The notes under the pieces are model-generated. The model was not told the origin of the DNA and made no database searches. It saw only the letters and a program-made list of their open reading frames with translations. This document shows, one piece after another, positions 6,662-12,061 of a DNA stretch of 12,061 bases. The position numbers were made by a program, and so were the translations under genes. Numbering within the stretch: position 1 is the stretch's first letter; each line of letters opens with the position of its first letter. The DNA is from an uncultured Arcobacter sp. (lineage in GTDB: Bacteria > Campylobacterota > Campylobacteria > Campylobacterales > Arcobacteraceae), in contig CAJXII010000033.1 of the NCBI GenBank assembly GCA_913054415.1, positions 1 through 12,061 on the forward strand. Direction: 5' to 3'.

Positions 6662-7073
6662 TTTCACTCTCTTTAGTTACGATTTTAGTTTTAAAAGGTA
6701 ATTTATGTTTAGCTAAAGTTAAAGCTTCTCTAGCTAAATCTTCACCAACTCCACCCATTTCAAAACAAATTCTTCCTGGTTTGATATTCATAACCCATTT
6801 ATCAACACTACCTTTACCTTTACCCATTCTTGTTTCAAGTGGTTTTGCAGTAAGTGGTTTTGCTGGGAATACCATAATCCAAACTTTACCTTGTCTATTA
6901 ATCTTTCTAGTCATAGCAATTCTGGCAGCTTCAATTTGTCTTGAATCGATTCTACCATGTTCTAATGCTTTCAATCCGATATTACCATAAGCTAATGAAT
7001 TGGCTCTCATAGATTTACCTCTATTTCGCCCTTTCATAACTTTTCTATATTTTGTTCTTTTAGGCATTAACAT
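6648..7073 (-). CDS. rplP: 50S ribosomal protein L16 (uL16)
   Basis: 141 residues; reaches toward the A-site tRNA and is needed for peptidyl transfer. Key stretches: KRTKYRKVMKGRNRGK (5-20), HGRIDSRQIEAARIAMTRK (39-57) and AKPLTAKPLETRMGKGKG (71-88). Arg82 corresponds to Arg81 of the E. coli protein, the residue hydroxylated by YcfD/RoxA. I take the first ATG (MLMPKR), since AGAGGT lies about 8 bases upstream of it and 14 from the second. Helicobacter L16 begins the same way. The start is 2 bp after the rpsC stop; the end overlaps rpmC. Confidence 0.97.
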   Translation of the reverse strand: MLMPKRTKYRKVMKGRNRGKSMRANSLAYGNIGLKALEHGRIDSRQIEAARIAMTRKINRQGKVWIMVFPAKPLTAKPLETRMGKGKGSVDKWVMNIKPGRICFEMGGVGEDLAREALTLAKHKLPFKTKIVTKESENEIY

Positions 7074-7075
7074 CG

Positions 7076-7774
7076 TTATTTACCTCTTCTTTTATTTTGT
7101 GGTCTTCTTTTATTTTGTGCTTCTGGTTTCTCAACTGGAATACCTTTTGCAAGAACTTCACCTTTGAATATCCATACTTTAATACCGATACATCCATAAG
7201 TTGTATGACCTTCTGCAAAACCATAATCGATTCTAGCTCTTAGTGTATGTAAAGGAACTCTTCCCTCTAAATACCACTCAGTTCTAGCCATCTCAGCACC
7301 ACCTAGTCTTCCTGAAACAGATATTTTAATACCTTTTGCTCCACCTTTAATTGCATTTTGCATAACTCTTTTCATAGCTCTTCTAAATGCAACTCTTCTT
7401 TCAAGTTGTTGTGCAACATTTTCAGCAGCTAAAACAGCTGAAATAAAAGGTTTTCTTTCCTCTTTAATATTTACAGCAACTTCTCTTCCTACAAGTTTAG
7501 CAAGATTAGCTTTTAGTTTTTCAACATCTGCACCTTTTTTACCTATAATGATACCAGGTCTAGCAGCAACAACAGTAACTCTTACTTTTTTTGCAGTTCT
7601 TTCAACAATAGTTTGTGAAATTCCAGCATAGTAAAGCTCTTTTTTTACAAATTTTCTAATTTTATCATCTTCAGCAACATTTGCTGGCATTTTAGAAAAA
7701 CTTGGAAACCATCTGCTTTCCCAATTTCTATTAATTCCTAGTCTTAGACCAATTGGATTTACTTTTTGACCCAT
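7076..7774 (-). CDS. rpsC: 30S ribosomal protein S3 (uS3)
   Basis: 232 residues; lines the mRNA entry tunnel and contributes to mRNA unwinding. After MGQKVNPIGLRLG the type II KH domain follows, with its GKKG loop at 78-81. Arg131, Arg132 and Lys135 sit where E. coli S3 has the residues implicated in helicase activity. The C-terminal domain includes GRLGGAEMARTEWY (155-168). The basic tail contains QNKRR twice (220-224 and 226-230), encoded by an 18-bp tandem duplication. The ATG overlaps the rplV stop (TAATG). Confidence 0.97.
   Translation of the reverse strand: MGQKVNPIGLRLGINRNWESRWFPSFSKMPANVAEDDKIRKFVKKELYYAGISQTIVERTAKKVRVTVVAARPGIIIGKKGADVEKLKANLAKLVGREVAVNIKEERKPFISAVLAAENVAQQLERRVAFRRAMKRVMQNAIKGGAKGIKISVSGRLGGAEMARTEWYLEGRVPLHTLRARIDYGFAEGHTTYGCIGIKVWIFKGEVLAKGIPVEKPEAQNKRRPQNKRRGK
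7085..7119 (-). repeat. 18-bp tandem repeat in the rpsC tail
   Basis: Two identical 17-base stretches (7085-7101 and 7103-7119) recur with period 18, so the reading frame is kept and the S3 tail reads QNKRR-P-QNKRR. The complete identity at DNA level suggests a recent slippage or duplication, or a locus that varies in copy number between strains. Confidence 0.9.
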
Positions 7775-8103
7775 TACTTGTCTCCTTCTATTGCATTTAC
7801 TTCAACCATAATGTGAGCCATTGGTCTATGTTTAGGTGAGGCACTACCTCTTGCTCTTGGTGTAAATCTTTTAAGAACAGGACCTTTATCTACTCTACAG
7901 CTTGTAACTATAGCTTCTTCAGGCTCTAATCCTGAATTTGCACAAGCAGATGCAATAACTTTAGAGATAATTCCTGCAGCTTTGTTTGGTGTAAACTCTA
8001 AAGAAGCAATAGCTACTTCAGCATTCATACCTTGAACTTCTCTTGCAATTAATCTAGCTTTTAATGGAGCTAGTCTAACAAATTTTAATACTGCTCTTCC
8101 CAT
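7774..8103 (-). CDS. rplV: 50S ribosomal protein L22 (uL22)
   Basis: 109 residues; its long beta-hairpin lines the peptide exit tunnel and is a known site of macrolide resistance mutations. The globular part shows KFVRLAPLKARLIAREVQG (7-25) and LEFTPNKAAGIISKVI (35-50). The hairpin spans about 75-98, with KRFTPRARGSASPKHRP (78-94). The family motif is intact and no deletion is seen. The ATG overlaps the rpsS stop (TAATG), with AAAGG inside the rpsS end. Its own stop overlaps rpsC. Confidence 0.97.
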   Translation of the reverse strand: MGRAVLKFVRLAPLKARLIAREVQGMNAEVAIASLEFTPNKAAGIISKVIASACANSGLEPEEAIVTSCRVDKGPVLKRFTPRARGSASPKHRPMAHIMVEVNAIEGDK

Positions 8104-8381
8104 TATCCAACCTTTCTTTGAACTGAACCTTTATGACCTTTAAAAGTTCTAGTTGGTGCAAATTCACCTAGTTTATATCCGATATGATTTTCTGTAATCA
8201 TAACAGGAACAAAGTTTCTACCATTATGAACATTAAATGTCAAACCAATCATATCTGGTAAAATCATAGATCTTCTTGACCATGTTTTGATTGGTTTTCT
8301 ATCACCACTTTCTACAGCTTTAGCCACTTTTTTTGCTAAATGAGCATCAACAAATGGACCTTTTTTTATACTTCTAGCCAT
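8103..8381 (-). CDS. rpsS: 30S ribosomal protein S19 (uS19)
   Basis: 92 residues; located in the 30S head with S13, contacting the A-site region and the B1 bridge. Typical stretches are MARSIKKGPFVD (1-12), TWSRRSMILPDMIG (33-46), VHNGRNFVPV (51-60) and HIGYKLGEFAPTRTFKGH (66-83). An AAGGG binding site precedes the ATG, and rplB ends 9 bp upstream. Standard in every visible respect. Confidence 0.98.
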   Translation of the reverse strand: MARSIKKGPFVDAHLAKKVAKAVESGDRKPIKTWSRRSMILPDMIGLTFNVHNGRNFVPVMITENHIGYKLGEFAPTRTFKGHKGSVQRKVG

Positions 8382-8390
8382 GCTTTACCC

Positions 8391-9218
8391 TTACTTCTTT
8401 CTTCTTGAAATGATTAATTTATCACTAGCTTTTTTCTTTCTAGTTTTATAACCTTTAGTTGGCATACCCCAAGGAGTAACTGGATGTCGTCCTGAGTTAG
8501 TTTTACCTTCACCACCTCCGTGTGGGTGATCGATTGGGTTCATTGCACTACCTCTAGTTTGTGGTCTAATACCTAAATGTCTTGTTCTACCAGCTTTTCC
8601 TATTACCATGTTAGAGAAATCTTCATTTCCAACAATACCAACAGTTGCCATACAAACACCTAATATTTTTCTCATCTCACCACTTGGAAGTCTTAAGATA
8701 ACATATTTACCTTCTCTACCCATAACTTGAGCATATCCACCAGCAGATCTAGCGATTTGACCACCGTGACCTGGTTGTAACTCAATATTATGAACCATAG
8801 TTCCCACAGGAATATTGATAAGTTGCATAGCATTACCTGGAACAATATCAAGTCCAGATACAGCTGAAGCAACTGTTGCACCAACTTTTAATCCTGAAGG
8901 TTGAAGAATATATCTTTTATCACCATCAGCATAAGTTACTAAACAAATTCTACAGTTTCTGTATGGATCGTATTCTATAGTTGATACAACACCTGGAACA
9001 CCAAATTTATTTCTTTTAAAATCTATAATTCTATATAATTTTTTTGCACCAGCTTCTTTATGTCTGCTTGTAATTCTACCATTATTATTTCTACCAGCAC
9101 TAGCTTTAACTCTTTTTAAAAGTGATCTAACTGTTGGTTTAGAAGTGATATCTGAAGAATCCATAACACCCATAAATCTTCTTGCAGGTGTAATTGGTCT
9201 AAATTTTTTAATTGCCAT
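8391..9218 (-). CDS. rplB: 50S ribosomal protein L2 (uL2)
   Basis: 275 residues; one of the most conserved 50S proteins, important for subunit joining and the peptidyl transferase centre. The N-terminal extension starts MAIKKFRPITPARR. The OB and SH3-like domains cover roughly 60-200. The hallmark MNPIDHPHGGGEG (226-238) contains Asp230 and His231, matching the E. coli Asp228/His229 pair. The C-terminus is the lysine-rich GYKTRKKK tail. The ATG follows AAGGGAGAAG, and the rplW stop is 12 bp upstream. Confidence 0.98.
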   Translation of the reverse strand: MAIKKFRPITPARRFMGVMDSSDITSKPTVRSLLKRVKASAGRNNNGRITSRHKEAGAKKLYRIIDFKRNKFGVPGVVSTIEYDPYRNCRICLVTYADGDKRYILQPSGLKVGATVASAVSGLDIVPGNAMQLINIPVGTMVHNIELQPGHGGQIARSAGGYAQVMGREGKYVILRLPSGEMRKILGVCMATVGIVGNEDFSNMVIGKAGRTRHLGIRPQTRGSAMNPIDHPHGGGEGKTNSGRHPVTPWGMPTKGYKTRKKKASDKLIISRRKK

Positions 9219-9230
9219 CTATCTTCTCCC

Positions 9231-9512
9231 TTATGCTGAAAGGTTCGCGATTTCCGCGCCTTCTGGTAATGTTACATAGAATTTTTTGAAACTTGGTCTT
9301 CTTCCCATAATTCCTCTAAATCTTTTAGCTTTACCCTCTTGTCTTAAAGAATTTACTTTTAGTGGATTTACACCAAAGTATTCTCTAAATACCTCTTTTA
9401 AACTATTCTTAGTCATTCTTGTACTTGTTTGCACTACAATAACACCATTTTCTTGAAGTTCTATAGTCTTCTCAGTATAAATGATTGATTTAATATCAGT
9501 AATATCTGCCAT
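9231..9512 (-). CDS. rplW: 50S ribosomal protein L23 (uL23)
   Basis: 93 residues; at the exit of the peptide tunnel, the main anchor for trigger factor and a contact for SRP and SecY. It begins ITDIKSIIYTEKT, has the central FGVNPLKVNSL (46-56) and the loop GKAKRFRGIMGRRPSFKKFY (60-79). It ends TLPEGAEIANLSA. The ATG has AGGGAGT upstream, and rplD ends 11 bp before it. The N-terminus is more diverged than that of its neighbours, which is common for L23. Confidence 0.95.
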   Translation of the reverse strand: MADITDIKSIIYTEKTIELQENGVIVVQTSTRMTKNSLKEVFREYFGVNPLKVNSLRQEGKAKRFRGIMGRRPSFKKFYVTLPEGAEIANLSA

Positions 9513-9523
9513 TTTTATACTCC

Positions 9524-10132
9524 CTATACTAATGCATCAAAAGCTGCTTTTTCAATCAAAATTGATCTGTAAGCTGCTACTATATATGCATTTATCTCTG
9601 ATCTTTCAATCACATAACAATTTTTAACATTTCTAAATGCTAAATAAGTTTTTTCATCAAAATTCTCAACTACAACTAATGTATCTCTTTGTTCTAGTTT
9701 ATTTAAAAGTGCTACTGCATCTTTTGTTTTACCAGATTCAATTTTAACAGAATCTACTACAAATAACTTATCAGCTTTTGCATGTTCATTTAATGCATAT
9801 TGTAATGCTAAAACTTTTTGTTTTTTATTTATTTTTTGGTTGTAATTTCTTTTTGTTGGTCCAAATATTTGTCCACCACCTACAAATAAAGGTGATCTCA
9901 TTGAACCCCATCTAGCACCACCGCTACCTTTTTGAGCTTTTGGTTTTTTACCACCACCACTTACTGCAGATCTATTTTTAACTCTTGCACTATTTGCTCT
10001 TAAAGAAGCTAAGTGAGATTTTACATATAAATATAAATTATGTGAATTAATCTCATCAAATTTTTGAGGTAATTCAACATTTTGTGTTTTACTTTTAGCA
10101 AAACTTTTTGTTAATACTACTGCTTTACTCAT
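9524..10132 (-). CDS. rplD: 50S ribosomal protein L4 (uL4)
   Basis: 202 residues; lines the constriction of the exit tunnel with L22. The long extended loop runs about 45-92: it includes RANSARVKNRSAVSGGGKKP (45-64), KGSGGARWGSMRSP (68-81) and GGGQIFGPTKRNY (85-97). A globular C-terminal half follows. In E. coli L4 represses its own operon through an S10 leader of about 170 bases. The leader here appears to be only about 58 bases, so that mechanism is unlikely in the same form. The ATG overlaps the rplC stop (TAATG). Confidence 0.97.
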   Translation of the reverse strand: MSKAVVLTKSFAKSKTQNVELPQKFDEINSHNLYLYVKSHLASLRANSARVKNRSAVSGGGKKPKAQKGSGGARWGSMRSPLFVGGGQIFGPTKRNYNQKINKKQKVLALQYALNEHAKADKLFVVDSVKIESGKTKDAVALLNKLEQRDTLVVVENFDEKTYLAFRNVKNCYVIERSEINAYIVAAYRSILIEKAAFDALV

Positions 10133-10707
10133 TACGCTATCCTTACTTTACCAAGTGAACCATTTGCACCTGCAACAGAACCTTTTAATACTAATATTCC
10201 TGTTTCACTATCAAATGATACAATCTCATTTTTATGTGTAACTTTTGTATTTCCATATTGTCCTGGCATTTTCTTACCTGGTTGAACTCTTCCTGGCCAC
10301 TCTGCATTACCAATAGATCCAATTCTTCTACCAAATCTATGTCCATGACTTCCTGGTCCACCACTAAAATTATGTCTTTTCATACCACCTGAAAAACCTC
10401 TACCTTTTGTATTAAAAGTTGTTTTTAAGATAGTTCCTTCTGTCAATGCTGATGTATCTAAATCCCCAGCTTCAGTATTTGCTACATTGATTGTTGCAAA
10501 TCTATTGAACTCTTTGCTAAGATCATACTTTTTTTGTTGACCTTCTATTGCTTTATTAAATTTCTTACCATCACTGTAAGCAACTATTGCTTTACCATCT
10601 TCTGATACTTCACAAACTTTAGTATCAACTAATTTTACAAGTGTAACAGGTATAGCTGGCACTGTAATAGTTCTACTCATACCGATTTTTTCTACGATAA
10701 ATTCCAT
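10132..10707 (-). CDS. rplC: 50S ribosomal protein L3 (uL3)
   Basis: 191 residues; initiates 50S assembly and extends a loop to the peptidyl transferase centre. Begins MEFIVEKIGMSRT; core motifs are TKGRGFSGGMKRHNFSGG (100-117) and SHGHRFGRRIGSIGN (120-134), then GKKMPGQYGN (144-153). The tip reads GSIGNAEWPG, where E. coli has GSIGQNQTPG. The glutamine methylated by PrmB in E. coli (Gln150) therefore corresponds to Glu136 here. An AAAGGA binding site precedes the ATG, 13 bp after the rpsJ stop. Confidence 0.97.
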   Translation of the reverse strand: MEFIVEKIGMSRTITVPAIPVTLVKLVDTKVCEVSEDGKAIVAYSDGKKFNKAIEGQQKKYDLSKEFNRFATINVANTEAGDLDTSALTEGTILKTTFNTKGRGFSGGMKRHNFSGGPGSHGHRFGRRIGSIGNAEWPGRVQPGKKMPGQYGNTKVTHKNEIVSFDSETGILVLKGSVAGANGSLGKVRIA

Positions 10708-10720
10708 CTATATTCCTTTC

Positions 10721-11035
10721 TTACTCTTGACCCATTGATCTAACTTCAACATCAACTTCTGGAGCAAGATCTAATTTCATTAAACTATCTACAGTATCAG
10801 GTGTGCTAGATACTATATCTATGATTCTTGAATGAACTCTGATCTCAAATTGCTCTCTTGAGTCTTTGTTAACATGTGGTGATTTAAGAACAGTGTATCT
10901 TCTTATTTTTGTAGGCAATGGTATTGGCCCAATAAGTTCAGCACCTGTTCTTTTAACAGCTTCTGTAATAGAAGCAACAGAACGATCTAATACTCTATGA
11001 TCGTATGCTTTTAGCTTTAATCTAATTTTTTCCAT
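10721..11035 (-). CDS. rpsJ: 30S ribosomal protein S10 (uS10)
   Basis: 104 residues; part of the 30S head and also, in other bacteria, the partner of NusB in antitermination. Family marks are LKAYDHRVLD (8-17), GPIPLPTK (36-43) and SPHVNKDSREQFEIRVHSR (52-70). The start is the ATG at 11033-11035 (MEKIRLKLKAYDHR), with AAAGGG 6 bases upstream. The frame stays open for 25 more codons (to 11110), but that stretch covers the leader and the -10 box and does not look like S10. rpsJ is the first gene of the operon; no tuf, fusA or rpsG lies upstream. Confidence 0.98.
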   Translation of the reverse strand: MEKIRLKLKAYDHRVLDRSVASITEAVKRTGAELIGPIPLPTKIRRYTVLKSPHVNKDSREQFEIRVHSRIIDIVSSTPDTVDSLMKLDLAPEVDVEVRSMGQE

Positions 11036-11056
11036 TTTTTTCCCTTTAAAGAACTC

Positions 11057-11082
11057 GTCAAGTAATTTTGTATACCCTTGAC
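11057..11082 (-). promoter_or_regulatory. Inverted repeat in the rpsJ leader
   Basis: GTCAAG and CTTGAC (11077-11082 and 11057-11062 in mRNA order) form a perfect 6-bp inverted repeat with a 14-base loop inside the untranslated leader, ending 21 bases before the rpsJ ATG. It could be a small mRNA stem or a protein-binding dyad. The same word CTTGAC also contains the start of the -35 box of the promoter. Confidence 0.4.
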
Positions 11083-11092
11083 ATGATATAGT

Positions 11093-11128
11093 GTCGCGGA
11101 TTATACCCAAAAGTTTTTACGATGTCAA
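11093..11128 (-). promoter_or_regulatory. Main sigma-70 promoter of the S10-spc operon
   Basis: On the minus strand TTGACA (11123-11128) and TATAAT (11100-11105) are both perfect consensus hexamers with the ideal 17-bp spacer. The start point should fall at about 11092-11094, giving a leader of about 58 bases before rpsJ. The bases between -10 and start are CCGCGA, a GC-rich discriminator in a very AT-rich region, as at stringently controlled rRNA promoters of E. coli. A/T tracts upstream (11139-11168) sit where an UP element would lie. Confidence 0.88.
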
Positions 11129-11155
11129 GCAAATAGGGAGTTTTTTATATTTTTT

Positions 11156-11161
11156 TATAAT
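11156..11161 (+). promoter_or_regulatory. Probable -10 box for the divergent ATPase gene
   Basis: A perfect TATAAT on the plus strand preceded by T-tracts (11141-11156), the arrangement described for Campylobacter promoters that lack a -35 box. It would start transcription near 11168, about 32 bases before the ATG. A second candidate, TATAAAAT at 11187-11194, lies so close to the ATG that its transcript would be leaderless. Confidence 0.45.
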
Positions 11162-11166
11162 TTTAT

Positions 11167-11183
11167 TTCCTTTTAATAAGGAA
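11167..11183 (+). promoter_or_regulatory. Hairpin enclosing the only Shine-Dalgarno-like site before the ATPase gene
   Basis: TTCCTT and AAGGAA form a perfect 6-bp inverted repeat with a 5-base loop. The second arm holds AAGGA (11178-11182), the only ribosome-binding-like sequence upstream of the ATG at 11200, and lies 17 bases from it, farther than usual. If the stem forms, the site is hidden. Alternatively it is a DNA dyad bound by a regulator. Confidence 0.4.
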
Positions 11184-11199
11184 CACTATAAAATACAGT

Positions 11200-12061
11200 A
11201 TGAATATATTAGCAAAACAATATGAGATAAATTTTGATAAAATCTATCCATTACAAAGAAAAAAAGAGATTGTCAATAGTTTTACAATAATGCAAGGTGC
11301 TTATAAAAGTGGTAAATCATACATTATATATGATTATTTAAGACAATATGATCAAGCACAATATCTATATATCGATATGGATGATATAAGAATAGATCAA
11401 GATACTATATTTTATAACCTAGATAGATTTTTACTACAAAATCCTAAAATAGTAGTTTTAGCAATAGACAATTACCCAAATATATCTATTGATTTTCTTG
11501 CAAATTTAAAACAACTTAAAAGTATTATTATCTCATCTGTCTATCAAATTAAATCTGATAAATTTAGATATATCAATCTCAAACCTTTAGATTTTGAAGA
11601 GTATATATTATTTGATAACAAACATCAAACTACTGTCAATAAATTTAATAGTTTTTTAAAATATGGCAATCTACCTGAGATTATACAATATAATGATGAT
11701 AAAAAATTAAAACAAAATCAAAATATTTTAAAACTTATTTGTTCAAACCAACTTGAATTTGATATATTAAAACTATATATAAAAAGTAGTGGTGAGAAAA
11801 AATCAATCTTTCAGCTTTTTAATGAGATGAAAAAAACCCAAAAAATCTCAAAAGATCTTTTTTATACTACTACAAAAATACTACAAGAGCAACAACTTAT
11901 ATATATGTGTGAAAAATTTAACCAACAAAAAGCTCCTAAAAAAATATTTTGTTATAACTTTGCATTGATCAATAGTGTAACATTTAATAAAAACTTCAAC
12001 AACACTTTTACAAATATGATATTTTTAGAACTTATCAACAGATATAAAGATATATACTATT
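11200..12061 (+). CDS. AAA_14/DUF4143-like ATP-binding protein, 3' end cut by the window
   Basis: Partial: 287 residues from ATG to the window edge without a stop. A P-loop GAYKSGKS (33-40) and a Walker B strand IVVLAIDNYP with Asp90 (84-93) show ATP binding. The residue after Asp90 is Asn instead of the usual catalytic Glu. A sensor-like strand SIIISS (108-113), the phrase LKPLDFEEY (127-135) and FLKYGNLPEI (152-161) match the AAA_14 pattern of 'PL-FEE' followed by 'GG-PE'. A winged-helix-like part (about 200-240) and FLELINR near the edge fit the DUF4143 C-terminal domain. Role unknown; such proteins are often compared with archaeal-type ATPases or toxin-antitoxin partners, without settled function. 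I recall a conserved ATP-binding protein next to rpsJ in Helicobacter pylori (HP1321), which this may match. No upstream in-frame start exists after the TAA at 11158. Confidence 0.8.
   Translation, partial: MNILAKQYEINFDKIYPLQRKKEIVNSFTIMQGAYKSGKSYIIYDYLRQYDQAQYLYIDMDDIRIDQDTIFYNLDRFLLQNPKIVVLAIDNYPNISIDFLANLKQLKSIIISSVYQIKSDKFRYINLKPLDFEEYILFDNKHQTTVNKFNSFLKYGNLPEIIQYNDDKKLKQNQNILKLICSNQLEFDILKLYIKSSGEKKSIFQLFNEMKKTQKISKDLFYTTTKILQEQQLIYMCEKFNQQKAPKKIFCYNFALINSVTFNKNFNNTFTNMIFLELINRYKDIYY

Noticed and set aside
6781..6990. 69-codon plus-strand open frame with a hydrophobic look
   Set aside because: It is fully antisense to rplP. The hydrophobic residues are the mirror of Lys/Arg-rich L16 codons.
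8693..8884. 63-codon minus-strand open frame
   Set aside because: It lies inside rplB in another frame and has a leucine-rich, nonsensical composition; L2 is intact in the main frame.
11036..11110. 25-codon N-terminal extension of S10
   Set aside because: It covers the leader and the -10 box. The internal ATG has an ideal binding site and gives the normal 104-residue S10.

Overview
The window is AT-rich and carries the large S10-spc ribosomal protein cluster on the minus strand, in one unbroken run from rpsJ (about 11.0 kb) down to infA (about 0.3 kb). The gene content and protein details point to a Campylobacterota (epsilonproteobacterial) genome. There is no rpmD (L30) between rpsE and rplO, rpsN is the short zinc-ribbon form, L16 starts MLMPKR, and S10, L16 and L15 have the lengths I recall from Helicobacter. 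The flavour resembles Arcobacteraceae, but the genus cannot be fixed by eye.

Layout from the 5' end of the operon, reading right to left: a divergent promoter region (about 11036-11199); rpsJ-rplC-rplD-rplW-rplB-rpsS-rplV-rpsC-rplP-rpmC-rpsQ (S10 part); rplN-rplX-rplE-rpsN-rpsH-rplF-rplR-rpsE-rplO-secY (spc part); a 90-bp gap with a hairpin and a possible internal promoter; then map and infA. A hairpin followed by a T-run overlaps the infA stop codon and probably ends the transcript. Most junctions are 13 bp or shorter, and six are TAATG stop/start overlaps, so translation is probably coupled throughout. The products are ribosomal proteins, the translocon channel SecY, methionine aminopeptidase and IF-1: parts for building ribosomes, inserting membrane proteins, trimming N-termini and starting translation.

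To the left, a plus-strand tRNA-Cys(GCA) with encoded CCA converges on infA. No rpmJ or alpha operon (rpsM-rpsK-rpsD-rpoA-rplQ) follows infA, so that block must lie elsewhere in the genome.

To the right, a plus-strand gene runs off the window. Its 287 visible residues look like an AAA_14/DUF4143-type ATPase. It is divergent from rpsJ and the only protein here of unknown function. The rpsJ promoter is a perfect sigma-70 match (TTGACA, 17 bp, TATAAT) with a GC-rich discriminator, unusual for this phylum. I found no mobile element, CRISPR array or clearly new system. The points most worth checking are the divergent control region, the ATPase, the secY-map gap and a few protein-level oddities.
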